Positions 51,319 to 60,899 are shown, counted from the stretch's first letter. The stretch is 64,000 bases of DNA from Janthinobacterium psychrotolerans (GCF_001677885.1 NZ_LOCQ01000056.1:1-64000), one strand, 5' to 3'. The notes: generated by a model not told the origin, from the sequence alone. Translations and numbers: made by a program.

Positions 51319-51803
51319 GCATCGTGATCCGCCCTGCCGCACTGGCCGACTGGCGCGACCTGAAAGCGGTGCGCCTGGCCGCCCTGCTCGATGTGCCGAC
51401 CGCGTTCGGCGCCAGCCACGCCAGCGCGGCCGCGTTCACGGACGCCGATTGGCAGCACCGCGCGGCCAGCACGCCGCAGCGCACTTTCTTGCTGGCCTAT
51501 GTGGATGGCCAGCCGGCCGGCCTTGCTGCCCAGGTGGTTGATGCCAAGGGAGAATCCAGCCTGCAGGCGATGTGGGTCCAGCGAGAGTATCGCGGCACGG
51601 ACATTGCCGCAAGATTGGTCGATGCGGTCAAGCAGCTGTGCCTGGCCGGCGGACATGGCCGGCTCGTGCTCGATGTGTCGCAGGATAATCTTCGGGCGGC
51701 GGCATTCTACCAAAAGCAGGGATTTGTGTTCCTGCCGCAATGGGAGGCGCTGGACAGTCATCCGCATATCCAGGTGCAGAAGATGGAGTGGCTGGCCGCC
51801 TGA
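51315..51803 (+). CDS. GNAT family N-acetyltransferase
   Basis: A 162-residue acetyltransferase with motif A in SLQAMWVQREYRGTDIAARL and a last strand DVSQDNLRAAAFYQKQGFVF. The start is TTG 51315, overlapping the upstream stop (GTG 51324 is an alternative). Acceptor unknown. It converges on regA, with 12 bp between the two stops. Confidence 0.85.
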   Translation: MSIVIRPAALADWRDLKAVRLAALLDVPTAFGASHASAAAFTDADWQHRAASTPQRTFLLAYVDGQPAGLAAQVVDAKGESSLQAMWVQREYRGTDIAARLVDAVKQLCLAGGHGRLVLDVSQDNLRAAAFYQKQGFVFLPQWEALDSHPHIQVQKMEWLAA

Positions 51804-51815
51804 GGCAGCGGTGCC

Positions 51816-52364
51816 CTACTTCACCCGCTGCTTCTCCAGCTTCCTCGCCAGCGTCCTGCGGTGCATGCCGAGCCGCCTCGCCGTCTCCGAAATATTGAAA
51901 TCGGTCTCGGCCAGCATCTCATGGATGCGTTCCCATTCCAGGGTCTTGATATTGGTGGCGCGGCTGCTCAGTTCGATTTCGGCCGCACCGGCCACGTGGC
52001 CGAAGGCCGCTTCGATATCGTCGGTGTTGGACGGCTTGGCCAGGTACTGGCAGGCGCCCAGCTTGATCGCTTCGACGGCCGTGCCGATGCTGGCGTAGCC
52101 GGTCAGCACGACGATCAGCATTTCCGGGTCGTGCTGGTGCAGCATCTGCACGCAGGCCAGGCCCGAGGTGTTGCCGTTCAGTTTCAGGTCGACCACGGCG
52201 TAGTCGGGGCAATGCAGTTCCAGCAGGGCTTTGGCCTCGTCGAAATTGGTGGCCAGGATCACCTGGTAGCCGCGCCGTTCGAACGAGCGGCCCAGGGTGC
52301 GCGCAAAGGCGGCGTCGTCTTCGATGATCAGCAGCAGCCGGTCGGCAGCCAGTTCAGTTGACAT
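51816..52364 (-). CDS. regA: RegA/PrrA/ActR-type response regulator
   Basis: A 182-residue regulator: receiver with DD pair (LLIIEDDAAFARTLG), phospho-acceptor D59 (YAVVDLKLNG) and switch Thr/Lys (VLTGYAS, YLAKPSN), then a Fis-type helix-turn-helix (FNISETARRLGMHRRTLARK). RegA controls respiration, photosynthesis and redox-responsive genes in Proteobacteria. Its gene overlaps regB by 11 bp, and the pair follows the cytochrome bo3 operon, which is a likely target. Confidence 0.93.
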   Translation of the reverse strand: MSTELAADRLLLIIEDDAAFARTLGRSFERRGYQVILATNFDEAKALLELHCPDYAVVDLKLNGNTSGLACVQMLHQHDPEMLIVVLTGYASIGTAVEAIKLGACQYLAKPSNTDDIEAAFGHVAGAAEIELSSRATNIKTLEWERIHEMLAETDFNISETARRLGMHRRTLARKLEKQRVK

Positions 52365-53718
52365 GATGGTCGCTTTCTCTTTCCAGTTTGATCGCCGCCA
52401 GCGGCAGCGCCAGGTGCACGGCCGCCCCGCCCTGCACCCGGTTGCGCGCCGTCACGGTGCCACCCAGGGTGCGCGCCACGTTGACCACCAGGAACAGGCC
52501 CAGGCCGCTGCCCGGCTTGCCCTTGGTCGACTGGTAAGGCTTGCCGATATGGTTCAGCATGGCCGGCGCGAAGCCGGGGCCGGCGTCCGTCACCACCAGG
52601 TGCAGCGCATCGGCTTCGCGCGTGGCTTCGAAACGCAGCCAGTCGGGCGACGCTTCCAGTGCATTGTCGAGCACGTTGCAGATAGTCTGTTTCAGGGTCG
52701 AGTCGAACACCACCGGCACGTCATCCTCGATGCGATTGTCGTATTCGAAATGGTGGATGGGCCGGCTGCTGCGCCATTCCTGCGCCAGGTCGTCCAGGAA
52801 GGTATTGATCGTGGTTTTCACGGAAGATTCCCCGCGCGCCTCGCCGGCCGACAATAAAATGCCGCTGACGATGCTCTTGCAGCGCTGCAACTGGGCCTGC
52901 ATTTCGGTGATTTCTTCCAGCATCTCGCTGTTCTTGCTCAGTTCGGGCATGCGGCGCCAGTCGCCCAGAATGACCGACAAGGTGGCCAGCGGCGTGCCCA
53001 GTTCATGCGCGGCGCCCGACGCCAGCAGCCCCATGCGAATGATGTGCTCTTCTTCGGCCGCGCGCTGGCGCAGGTCGGCCACCTTGGCGTCGCCGGCGCG
53101 CTGGTTGCGGTTGATGCGGGTAATGAACAACACCAGCAAGGCGGCGTTGAGCATAAAGCAGATCAACAGGCCCTGCACATACAGGCTGGCAAAACCGCGC
53201 TCGGGGTCGATCGGCAAAGTCAAGGGGCCGGGCAGCAAGGCCAGGCCGGCCAGGCACAGTCCCGTGATGGCCACCATGATCCAGGTCGACCACACCTCCA
53301 GCAGCACGGCGCTGAGTATCACTTGCAGCAGGTACAGGAAGGCAAACGGATTGCTGATGCCGCCGCTCAGGTAGAGCTGGGCCGTGAGCACGGTGACGTC
53401 GACCAGCAGGGCCAGGAACAGCGCCGTGTTCGACACGGGCTGGCGCTCGTGCCAGCGCAGCAGGCTGGCCAGGTTGAAGGCGATCAGGCAGGACAGCACT
53501 TCGAGCATATAGGGCACGGGCAAGGCAATGCCCAACCCCACGCCGACGCCGAAGATGGTGCTGATCTGGCCGATCACGGCCAGCCAGCGCAGCTGGATCA
53601 GCAGCTTCATGTTCTGGTGGCCGGCCGGATGCTCCATCTCGGCCGCCACCGCACCGCGCTCGAGCACTTCGCGGTTGGGCACTATTTCAATCTTGCCCGG
53701 CATGATCGTCAGGTGCAT
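52354..53718 (-). CDS. regB: RegB/PrrB-type redox-sensing histidine kinase
   Basis: A 454-residue kinase with about six membrane helices. The heptad GGISNPF (SGGISNPFAFLYLLQV), a quinone-binding site in RegB, is present. H238 is in AAHELGTPLATLSV, and C280 in LQRCKSIV lies at the redox-cysteine position of the RegB family (C265 of Rhodobacter, from memory). The HATPase domain has NVLDNALEAS and GSGLGLFLVV. It reads the redox state of the quinone pool and passes phosphate to RegA. Its start overlaps the SURF1 gene by 32 bp. Confidence 0.93.
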   Translation of the reverse strand: MHLTIMPGKIEIVPNREVLERGAVAAEMEHPAGHQNMKLLIQLRWLAVIGQISTIFGVGVGLGIALPVPYMLEVLSCLIAFNLASLLRWHERQPVSNTALFLALLVDVTVLTAQLYLSGGISNPFAFLYLLQVILSAVLLEVWSTWIMVAITGLCLAGLALLPGPLTLPIDPERGFASLYVQGLLICFMLNAALLVLFITRINRNQRAGDAKVADLRQRAAEEEHIIRMGLLASGAAHELGTPLATLSVILGDWRRMPELSKNSEMLEEITEMQAQLQRCKSIVSGILLSAGEARGESSVKTTINTFLDDLAQEWRSSRPIHHFEYDNRIEDDVPVVFDSTLKQTICNVLDNALEASPDWLRFEATREADALHLVVTDAGPGFAPAMLNHIGKPYQSTKGKPGSGLGLFLVVNVARTLGGTVTARNRVQGGAAVHLALPLAAIKLERESDHHVN

Positions 53719-54508
53719 GGCCGGCGCGCCGGCGCCGGCGGCGCTCTTCGCGCACGATCCACCAGCTGATGCCGGCCACCATCAGGGCCAGCGCGTACCA
53801 GGTCAGGGCATACACCAGGTGGCTGTTGTGGAAGGAAATCACGGTCAGTCCGCCCACCGGCGCGTCCGGCGCGCTTTCCCGGGCCTTGGCCGCATCGACA
53901 AAATACGGCGCCACATCGGTCAGCATGTGCGACCGAGCAATGGCCGCCACGTCGCGCGAATACCAGAGCTGCTTCGCGGCATCGTTTTTACGCAGGAAGC
54001 CGCCAGCGGGTTCGCTGATGCGCAGCAAACCTTCGACGCTGACCACGCCCGGCGGCGTGCTGGCGGCGATGCCCTTGCGGTCTTTCACGAAGCCGCGGTT
54101 GATCATGACGGTGCTGCCGTCGGCCAGGCGCAAGGGCGTGAGCAGCCAGAAGCCGCCGCCAAGTTCGGTAGTCGCCTGGACCAGGGTGTTGAATAAGGGG
54201 AGATAGGTACCGGCGAGGCGCACATGGCGGTACTCGTCCGTTTGCTGCGTGACGCTGGCCCAGCGTTCGGGTCCAGGTGCGGCCGTTGCCGGCGCATGTA
54301 CGCGTTGTTCGACGCGCTCGATCAGGTCGAGCTTCCATTGCAGGCGCACGACTTGCCAGGTGCCCAGGGCACAGAATCCGGCAAAAACGATCCCCGCAAG
54401 CAAGGCCAATGCGGTGCGCATGGCCGTGCCGCGTGGGCCTGGCGCGGCATCTTGCGATGCCGCGCCAGGAGCGCGCCCGGTGTTGCCTGGGCGCGGTTGA
54501 TGCATCAT
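53687..54508 (-). CDS. SURF1 family protein (oxidase assembly)
   Basis: A 273-residue membrane protein of the SURF1 family, which aids heme insertion or assembly of heme-copper oxidases. One helix is near residues 35-52 (LALLAGIVFAGFCALG) and another near the end (ALTWYALALMVAGISWW). Family motifs are GTWQVVRLQWKLDLIERVE and MINRGFVKDR. It overlaps cyoD by 4 bp and belongs to the quinol oxidase operon. Such a SURF1 gene in a bo3 operon is common in Burkholderiales. Confidence 0.9.
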   Translation of the reverse strand: MMHQPRPGNTGRAPGAASQDAAPGPRGTAMRTALALLAGIVFAGFCALGTWQVVRLQWKLDLIERVEQRVHAPATAAPGPERWASVTQQTDEYRHVRLAGTYLPLFNTLVQATTELGGGFWLLTPLRLADGSTVMINRGFVKDRKGIAASTPPGVVSVEGLLRISEPAGGFLRKNDAAKQLWYSRDVAAIARSHMLTDVAPYFVDAAKARESAPDAPVGGLTVISFHNSHLVYALTWYALALMVAGISWWIVREERRRRRRAGHAPDDHAGQD

Positions 54509-54900
54509 GAAGCCGATTGCATGTTCATTTCAGGCATCATGCTTGGCATCATGTTGGTGTTCATGTGGTACATGACCCACAAGGAACCGGCCATCGCGAT
54601 GACGACGATCATGACAGTGAAAATCAAGGCCATCATGTTCCAGCCACCTTCCGACTTGGTGTTCATGTGCAGGAAGTACACCATGTGCACCACCACTTGC
54701 ACCGCCGCAAAGCCCAGCAGGACCAGACCCATGGTGCCGGAGTTGGTGATGGTTTTGTTCATCACCAGCCAGAACGGGATGGCCGTCAGGATCACCGACA
54801 GGATAAAGCCGATGGCGTAGGTTTTCAGGCTGCCATGGTCATGCTGGTCATGGTAGTGGCTGTCATGGCCGTGGCCGTGGTGATTGTCGTGACCGCTCAT
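54505..54900 (-). CDS. cyoD: Cytochrome bo3 quinol oxidase subunit IV
   Basis: A 131-residue subunit with three helices (LKTYAIGFILSVILTAIPFW, VLLGFAAVQVVVHMVYFLH, MALIFTVMIVVIAMAGSLWV), matching CyoD. The amino terminus has nine His in the first 22 residues ([19 protein letters not shown]), and the tail is Met-rich (YHMNTNMMPSMMPEMNMQ). E. coli CyoD has a milder His segment and a short Met end, so metal binding may be enhanced. Overlaps with cyoC and SURF1 (ATGA) show coupling. Confidence 0.94.
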   Translation of the reverse strand: MSGHDNHHGHGHDSHYHDQHDHGSLKTYAIGFILSVILTAIPFWLVMNKTITNSGTMGLVLLGFAAVQVVVHMVYFLHMNTKSEGGWNMMALIFTVMIVVIAMAGSLWVMYHMNTNMMPSMMPEMNMQSAS

Positions 54901-55532
54901 GGCAGGACTCCCATCAAGTATACAAAGGTGAAGACGCCGATCCAGATCACGTCCAGGAAGTGCCAGAACAGCGACAGGCACATCATGCGACGGCCGTTTT
55001 CCGGGGTCAGGCCATGCTTTTTCAGCTGGAACATCAAGGTCACCAGCCAGATCACGCCGAACAGCACGTGCAGGCCGTGGGTACCGACCAGCGCAAAGAA
55101 CGAGCTCAGGAAGGCACTGCGCTGCGGGCCGGCGCCTTCATGGATCAGGTGCAGGAACTCGTACATTTCCAGCGACAGGAAGGCCACGCCGAACACGCCG
55201 GTGATGCCCAACCAAAGCAAGGTGCTACCCAATTGCTTGCGCTGCATCGCCAGCATGGCGAAGCCATACGTGATCGACGACAGCAGCAGCATGGCCGTGT
55301 TCAGCGCGACCAGCGGCAGGTCGAACAGCGCGGCGCCGGTCGGGCCGTCCGCGTAGCTGCGGCCCAGCACGGCGTAGGTGGCGAACAGACAGGCGAAGAT
55401 CAGGCAATCGCTCATCAGGTAGAGCCAGAAACCGAGCATGCTGCCGTTTTCCGGATGGTGCTCGCGCACGAAGTAGCTGCGGCGCTCCGCGGCGCCCGGG
55501 GCGCCGGTGTTATGGACGATGGTTTCAGACAT
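54897..55532 (-). CDS. cyoC: Cytochrome bo3 quinol oxidase subunit III
   Basis: A 211-residue COX3-type membrane subunit with five helices, starting with a soluble segment and then [20 protein letters not shown], and ending [20 protein letters not shown]. Length agrees with E. coli CyoC (204). It is cotranscribed with cyoB, whose stop overlaps its start by 8 bp. Confidence 0.96.
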   Translation of the reverse strand: MSETIVHNTGAPGAAERRSYFVREHHPENGSMLGFWLYLMSDCLIFACLFATYAVLGRSYADGPTGAALFDLPLVALNTAMLLLSSITYGFAMLAMQRKQLGSTLLWLGITGVFGVAFLSLEMYEFLHLIHEGAGPQRSAFLSSFFALVGTHGLHVLFGVIWLVTLMFQLKKHGLTPENGRRMMCLSLFWHFLDVIWIGVFTFVYLMGVLP

Positions 55533-57528
55533 GGCTGCTCAGCAATTTAGTGTAGGCGTTTTCGGTACGGACAACTTCTTCCGCCGGAATATAGTAATCA
55601 CGCTTGTAGTTAAAGGTGTGGACGATGATGGTGACCAGCATCACCAGGAAGCCGAGACCGGCCACCAGCCACATTTGCCAGATCAGGCCAAAGCCGACCA
55701 CGGCGCTCAAGGCGGCGATCACGAAACCTGCCCAGGTATTCTTCGGCATGTGGATCTTCGTGAAGCCCGATGTCGGACGCTCGTAGTTGTGCTTTTTCAT
55801 GTCGGTCCAGGCATCGAGTTCATGCACCTGCGGCGTGAACGCGAAGTTGTAGTCTGGCGGTGGCGACGAGGTCGACCATTCCAGCGTACGGCCGCCCCAT
55901 GGGTCGCCGGTGACGTCGCGCAGCGCGTGACGGTTGCGGAAACTGACATAGAACTGGATCAGCATCGAGCCGATGCCCAGTGCGATCGAAACGGCGCCAA
56001 ACCAGGCGATGATGGTCCAGATTTGCAGCGATGGATCTTCAAAGTGGTTCAGGCGACGCGTCACGCCCATCAGGCCCAGCACGTACAGCGGCATGAAGGC
56101 CAGGTAGAAGCCGACGAACCAGAACCAGAACGAGCATTTGCCCCAGAAGGTGTCGAGCTTGTAGCCGAAGGCTTTCGGGAACCAGTAGTTGATCGCGGCA
56201 AACACGCCGAACACCACGCCGCCAATGATGACGTTATGGAAGTGGGCAATCAGGAACAGGCTGTTGTGCAGCACGAAGTCGGCCGGTGGTACGGCCAGCA
56301 GCACGCCGGTCATGCCGCCGATGGTGAAGGTGACCATGAAGCCGATCGTCCACAGCATGGGCAGTTCAAAACGGATGCGGCCGCGGTACATGGTAAACAG
56401 CCAGTTGAAGATCTTCGCGCCGGTCGGGATCGAGATGATCATCGTCGTGATGCCGAAGAACGAGTTGACGCTGGCGCCAGAACCCATGGTGAAGAAGTGG
56501 TGCAGCCATACCAGGTAGGACAGGATCATGATGACGCAGGTGGCGTAGACCATCGAGGCGTAGCCGAACAAACGCTTCGAGCAGAACGTGGCAACCACTT
56601 CCGAGAACACGCCGAACAGCGGCAGGATCAGGATGTAGACCTCAGGGTGGCCCCAGATCCAGATCAGGTTGACGTACATCATGGCGTTGCCGCCCAGTTC
56701 GGTGGTGAAGAAGTTGAAGCCTGCGGTACGGTCCAGGGCCAGCATGGCCAGCACGGCCGTCAGCACCGGGAAAGCGGCAACGATCAGGATGTTGGTGCAC
56801 AGCGAGGTCCAGGTGAAGATCGGCATGCGCATCCAGGTCATGCCTGGCGCGCGCATCTTGACGATGGTGGCGATCAGGTTGACGCCGGACAGCAAGGTAC
56901 CGACCCCGGCAATCTGCAGGGACCAGATGTAGTAGTCGACCCCCACGTCCGGACTGCCGATGATGCCCGACAGCGGCGGATACGCGAGCCAGCCGGTACG
57001 CGCGAACTCGCCGACGAACAGCGAGGCCATCACGAGCACGGCGCCCATGGTGGTCATCCAGAAGCTGAAGTTGTTGAGGAACGGGAAGGCCACGTCGCGC
57101 GCACCGATTTGCAGCGGCACCACGTAGTTCATCAGGCCCGTCACGAACGGCATCGCCACGAAGAAAATCATGATCACGCCGTGGGCGGTGAAGACCTGGT
57201 CGTAGTGGTGCGGCGGCAGGAAGCCGGCGTTGTCGCCAAAGGCGATCGCCTGCTGGGTACGCATCATCAGCGCATCGGCAAAGCCGCGCAGCAGCATCAC
57301 CAGGCCCAGGATCATGTACATGATGCCGATTTTTTTATGGTCGATACTGGTGATCCAGTCGCGCCACAGGGTACCCCAGACGCGGAAATACGTCAGCGCC
57401 GCAACGAGTGCGATGCCGCCCAGGGCGACCATTGCAAAGGTCGCCAGCAGGATAGGTTCGTGAAATGGAATCGCATCCCAAGTCAGACGGCCGAATATAA
57501 GCTTCGTCAGATCAATATGGTCTAGCAT
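55525..57528 (-). CDS. cyoB: Cytochrome bo3 quinol oxidase subunit I
   Basis: A 667-residue heme-copper oxidase catalytic subunit. The quinol site residues sit in [15 protein letters not shown] and [15 protein letters not shown]. The binuclear centre shows [13 protein letters not shown], with CuB His, the proton-channel Glu and cross-linked Tyr. Further His ligands lie in HHFFTMG and in the helix with [14 protein letters not shown]. About 15 helices. It reduces O2 to water and pumps protons. The gap to cyoA is 89 bp; the other operon links overlap. Confidence 0.98.
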   Translation of the reverse strand: MLDHIDLTKLIFGRLTWDAIPFHEPILLATFAMVALGGIALVAALTYFRVWGTLWRDWITSIDHKKIGIMYMILGLVMLLRGFADALMMRTQQAIAFGDNAGFLPPHHYDQVFTAHGVIMIFFVAMPFVTGLMNYVVPLQIGARDVAFPFLNNFSFWMTTMGAVLVMASLFVGEFARTGWLAYPPLSGIIGSPDVGVDYYIWSLQIAGVGTLLSGVNLIATIVKMRAPGMTWMRMPIFTWTSLCTNILIVAAFPVLTAVLAMLALDRTAGFNFFTTELGGNAMMYVNLIWIWGHPEVYILILPLFGVFSEVVATFCSKRLFGYASMVYATCVIMILSYLVWLHHFFTMGSGASVNSFFGITTMIISIPTGAKIFNWLFTMYRGRIRFELPMLWTIGFMVTFTIGGMTGVLLAVPPADFVLHNSLFLIAHFHNVIIGGVVFGVFAAINYWFPKAFGYKLDTFWGKCSFWFWFVGFYLAFMPLYVLGLMGVTRRLNHFEDPSLQIWTIIAWFGAVSIALGIGSMLIQFYVSFRNRHALRDVTGDPWGGRTLEWSTSSPPPDYNFAFTPQVHELDAWTDMKKHNYERPTSGFTKIHMPKNTWAGFVIAALSAVVGFGLIWQMWLVAGLGFLVMLVTIIVHTFNYKRDYYIPAEEVVRTENAYTKLLSSHV

Positions 57529-57617
57529 TGTTACTCTCAGAGAAAAAAGGGAGGCGCCAGGCTAGCGGCGCCAGTATCTGCCGCGCCAAGCGACGCGCGG
57601 CGGGATTCATGCAGTTG

Positions 57618-58601
57618 TTACTTGGCTTGAACGCCCTTTTCAACCGCTGCATTGCTGGCGACAACTGCCGTCTCGACCGCTGCCGGGCTATCGGCCATGG
57701 CCAGCTTGTAGGGCTGGACCGGCGTCACGCACAGCGCGTCGGAAACGATGGTGCGATTCAGAATGGCCTTGTACAGATCGACCGGCACATTGCTGTAGCG
57801 GCGCACGGGATCGCGCTCGCTCGGCTGGGCCAGGGTCAGGAAGTCGTCGCGGTTCAGTGCGCCGCCACCGGCACGGGTGGTCGCCACCCATTTGTCGAAG
57901 TCCGCATCGTTGACGCCATGGAACTTGAAGCGCATGCCCGAAAAACCGGCGCCGCTGTAGTTGGCCGAGAAACCGTCGTAGATGCCCGGCTTGTTGATCA
58001 CCGCGTTGAGCTTGGTCTCCATGCCAGGCATGGCGTAGATCTGACCTGCCAGCGCCGGAATGAAGAACGAGTTCATCACCGACTGCGAAGTAATCTTGAA
58101 GCGGATCGGACGGTCGACCGGTGCGTACAGTTCATTGACCGAAGCGATGCCTTGCTCAGGATAGATGAACAGCCATTTCCAGTCCAGCGCCACCACTTCG
58201 ACGATCATCGGCTTGGTGCTTTCAGGAATCGGGCGATTCGCGTCGATACGGCTCAGCGGACGATACGGGTCCAGGGTGTGGGTGCTGATCCAGGTCAACA
58301 GGCCCAGCACGATGATGATCAACAGGGGCGCGCCCCAGATGATCAGCTCCAGACGCGTGGAGTGGTCCCAGTCCGGCTCATACTTGGCCGCGGTGTTGTT
58401 TTTTCTGTAGCGCCAGGCGAACAGCAGGGTGAGAGCGATTACCGGAACGATAATCAGCAGCATCAGCAAAGTCGAAATGACAATCAGATTGCCTTGCTGA
58501 ACTGCGATATCACCGGACGGATTCAGTACCACCGTATTGCAGCCTGCCAATAAGGTAAGGGGTAACAGCGCCAGTCCGTGACGAACTTTGAGTGAAAACA
58601 T
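57618..58601 (-). CDS. cyoA: Cytochrome bo3 quinol oxidase subunit II
   Basis: A 327-residue lipoprotein subunit with lipobox LLPLTLLAGCN, two helices (LIVISTLLMLLIIVPVIALT, LIIWGAPLLIIIVLGLLTWI) and a periplasmic cupredoxin-like domain without the CuA ligands, as expected for a quinol oxidase (VVALDWKWLFIYPEQGIASV). ATG 58601 gives the lipoprotein start. An in-frame upstream start would not. It is the first gene of the operon cyoABCD-SURF1-regB-regA. Confidence 0.95.
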   Translation of the reverse strand: MFSLKVRHGLALLPLTLLAGCNTVVLNPSGDIAVQQGNLIVISTLLMLLIIVPVIALTLLFAWRYRKNNTAAKYEPDWDHSTRLELIIWGAPLLIIIVLGLLTWISTHTLDPYRPLSRIDANRPIPESTKPMIVEVVALDWKWLFIYPEQGIASVNELYAPVDRPIRFKITSQSVMNSFFIPALAGQIYAMPGMETKLNAVINKPGIYDGFSANYSGAGFSGMRFKFHGVNDADFDKWVATTRAGGGALNRDDFLTLAQPSERDPVRRYSNVPVDLYKAILNRTIVSDALCVTPVQPYKLAMADSPAAVETAVVASNAAVEKGVQAK

Positions 58602-58819
58602 ACAGGAAAGTCCAGTACAGGGGATGAAGATATGGTACTTTATTCTTACTGGGGCACAATGGCAATTGGACGTTTTGTCCACCCCTGGTCTCGGGCGATC
58701 ATTCAGCACTAAAGGATTCGTCCTACAGCTACTGTCTGAATAGTCCTACTCCGGGCATGAGACTCCTGGGGTAAGTTATACGTGTTGTCGAACTCGAAAC
58801 TATATTAAAGAGGCTCACC
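58602..58819. other. Divergent promoter region between cyoA and the MFS gene
   Basis: 218 bases between two genes that point away from each other. AATTGGACGTTTTGTCC near 58665 contains a short inverted repeat (GGAC...GTCC). I cannot name a -35/-10 pair with confidence. AAGAGG precedes the MFS start by 8 bp. RegA sites could lie here but cannot be recognised by eye. Confidence 0.35.
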
Positions 58820-60166
58820 ATGTCCAGCACGCGCACACATAGCGGCGATGTCCCCGCTGATTTCAACCCCCACTCTCTGCGCGACGCACGCGGAGCCGGC
58901 ACCGTCGATTCCCATATCGACCCCGGTGAGATCGCCGTCGGCGTGATCATCGGCCGCGCTTCCGAATACTTTGACTTTTTTGTCTACGCCATCGCTTCGG
59001 TACTGGTGTTCCCGCAGGTGTTCTTCCCGTTCGAAGAACGCCTGGAGGGCACATTGTACTCCTTCCTGATTTTCTCATTTGCCTTCATCGCCCGTCCCAT
59101 CGGCACCGTGATTTTCATGGAAATCCAGCGCCGGCTCGGGCGCAGCGCCAAGCTGACCATCGCCCTGTTCCTGCTCGGCGTGTCCACCGCCGGCATCGCC
59201 TTTTTGCCGACCTACTCGCACCTGGGCTTTGCCGCCATCGTCTGGCTGGCCGTGCTGCGCATCGGCCAGGGCGTCGCCCTTGGCGGCTCCTGGGACGGCC
59301 TGCCGTCGCTGCTGGCCCTGAACGCGCCTGAAAACAAGCGCGGCTGGTACGCCATGCTGGGCCAGCTGGGCGCACCGGTCGGCTTTTTGATCGCCGGCGG
59401 CCTGTTCTGGTTCATGCTGGTCAACCTGTCCACCGAAGAATTCCTCGACTGGGGCTGGCGCTATCCTTTCTACGTGGCGTTCGCCATCAACGTGGTGGCG
59501 CTGTTTGCCCGCCTGCGCCTGGTGTCGACCAACGAATACGCGAAACTGCTCGACGAGCGCGAACTGCAGCCCGTCAGCGTGTTCGAAATGGGCCGCGGCC
59601 AGGGCCGCAACGTGATGATCGGCGCCCTGGCGGCACTGGCCAGCTACGCCCTGTTCCACCTGGTGACGGTATTCCCGCTGTCGTGGGTGTCGGTCTACCA
59701 GACCCGCGCCGCCTCCGACTTCCTGCAGGTGCAGATGATAGGCGCCGTGCTGGCCGGTATCGGCATCGTGCTGTCGGGCTTGCTGGCTGACCGTTTCGGC
59801 CGCCGCACCACCCTCGGCACGCTGGCGGTATTGATCGCCATCTTCAGCGCCTTTATTCCCAGCCTGATGGGCGGCGGCAACATGGGCCAGGACGCCTTCA
59901 TCCTGATCGGCTTCAGCCTGCTGGGCTTGTCCTACGGCCAGGCCGCCGGCGCCGTGACGGCCAACTTCCCTGCCCGCTTCCGCTATACCGGCGCGGCCTT
60001 GACGTCCGACCTGGCCTGGCTGGTCGGCGCCGGCTTCGCCCCGCTGGTGGCGCTGGGACTGTCGGCCAACTTCGGCCTGGCCTACGTCAGCTTCTACCTG
60101 CTGTCGGGCGCCGTCGCCTCGCTGGCGGCGCTGAGCCTGAACCGCGCGCTGGAAATTCGCAACTAA
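58820..60166 (+). CDS. MFS transporter (metabolite:H+ symporter type)
   Basis: A 448-residue transporter with about 12 helices. The first helix and adjoining loop EYFDFFVYAIASVLVFPQVF, then FIARPIGTVIFMEIQRRLGR, match the metabolite:H+ symporter group of the major facilitator family. The second half contains ADRFGRRTTLGTLAVLIAIF. Substrate unknown. It has AAGAGG at good spacing ahead of ATG 58820 and is followed by a terminator. Confidence 0.9.
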   Translation: MSSTRTHSGDVPADFNPHSLRDARGAGTVDSHIDPGEIAVGVIIGRASEYFDFFVYAIASVLVFPQVFFPFEERLEGTLYSFLIFSFAFIARPIGTVIFMEIQRRLGRSAKLTIALFLLGVSTAGIAFLPTYSHLGFAAIVWLAVLRIGQGVALGGSWDGLPSLLALNAPENKRGWYAMLGQLGAPVGFLIAGGLFWFMLVNLSTEEFLDWGWRYPFYVAFAINVVALFARLRLVSTNEYAKLLDERELQPVSVFEMGRGQGRNVMIGALAALASYALFHLVTVFPLSWVSVYQTRAASDFLQVQMIGAVLAGIGIVLSGLLADRFGRRTTLGTLAVLIAIFSAFIPSLMGGGNMGQDAFILIGFSLLGLSYGQAAGAVTANFPARFRYTGAALTSDLAWLVGAGFAPLVALGLSANFGLAYVSFYLLSGAVASLAALSLNRALEIRN

Positions 60167-60193
60167 GCTTTATTTTCTAGTGGCAGAGACCAG

Positions 60194-60220
60194 AACGGGA
60201 CCCTTTCGGGTCCCGTTTTT
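60194..60220 (+). terminator. Rho-independent terminator of the MFS gene
   Basis: AACGGGACCC, a TTTC loop and GGGTCCCGTT followed by TTT form a 10-bp perfect stem with a T tract, 28 bp after the stop codon. The A at the left edge also allows weak function for the convergent hsp20 gene. Confidence 0.9.
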
Positions 60221-60239
60221 CATGGGCGGCTGTTCTGCA

Positions 60240-60704
60240 TTACTGGATTTGCAACTGCTTGCCGCCGGTGCCGGCTTTTTTTTGCAAGGTCAGCTGCAGC
60301 ACGCCATCGACATAGCGCGCCTGCGAATTGCTGTCGTCGACCTCTTGCGGCAGGCTGAAACTGCGATATTGCTGGCCATACAGCCGTTCATTGCGCACCG
60401 CCTTACCCGCCTCGGCGCCCTCCTGCCCCTGCTCCTGCTTCAGTTCGGCGCTGATCGACACGCGGTTGCCGTCGATGGCCACCTTGATATCGTCACGGTT
60501 GACGCCGGGAATCTCGGCCTTGACCATATAGGCCTGCTCGGTTTCGGCAATATCGACGCGCATGCGCGGCACCGCAGTGTCGCGCGCGCGCAGCATGGGC
60601 GTGAAAAAGTCGCGCATCAGCTCGTCCATGTCGCTGAACGGATCAAAACGCGTCAGCGCATGGAAGGGATCGCGCGGATCGCGGGACATCAGTTGATTGG
60701 CCAT
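60240..60704 (-). CDS. Hsp20/alpha-crystallin small heat-shock protein
   Basis: A 154-residue chaperone that holds unfolding proteins. The alpha-crystallin domain starts near VPRMRVDIAETEQAYMVKA, with IPGVNRDDIKVAIDGNRV and a carboxyl strand VDGVLQLTLQKK. The amino arm includes DPFSDMDELMRDFFTP. The leader contains a short palindrome (60730-60744). GGAG lies 8 bp ahead of the start ATG at 60704. It converges with the MFS gene across the terminator. Confidence 0.92.
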   Translation of the reverse strand: MANQLMSRDPRDPFHALTRFDPFSDMDELMRDFFTPMLRARDTAVPRMRVDIAETEQAYMVKAEIPGVNRDDIKVAIDGNRVSISAELKQEQGQEGAEAGKAVRNERLYGQQYRSFSLPQEVDDSNSQARYVDGVLQLTLQKKAGTGGKQLQIQ

Positions 60705-60729
60705 GATAATCGCTCCTGTTCGGTTAGTT

Positions 60730-60744
60730 GCGGTGTATCACCGC
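60730..60744. promoter_or_regulatory. Palindrome in the hsp20 leader
   Basis: GCGGTG, TAT and CACCGC form a perfect 6-bp palindrome about 26 bp upstream of the hsp20 start. It may be an operator, or part of a thermosensing mRNA fold. It does not include the Shine-Dalgarno sequence itself. Role unproven. Confidence 0.35.
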
Positions 60745-60870
60745 GATCCTCAATACTAGGCAAGCACCGCGCGCACTGTTTGAGAGCGATCAAATGAGCG
60801 CCACGCTGGTATGCTAGCGCCTGCCTTGAAATGGCTTGCTTGCACAGCATGATGTGTTGCGCGGCAAAAA

Positions 60871-60899
60871 TTGCATTTCAGTTAAAATTGCTTACATAA
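60871..60899 (+). promoter_or_regulatory. Candidate promoter for the terminal hybrid kinase
   Basis: TTGCAT (60871-60876) and ACATAA (60894-60899) are 17 bp apart and lie 21 bp ahead of ATG 60920. The -35 hexamer is fair; the -10 hexamer is weak. Confidence 0.3.

Noticed and set aside
55507-57525. 672-codon open frame antisense to cyoB
   Set aside because: It mirrors the GC3 bias of a certain gene on the other strand and shows no protein family features, only His/Asp/Gln-rich low-complexity sequence.
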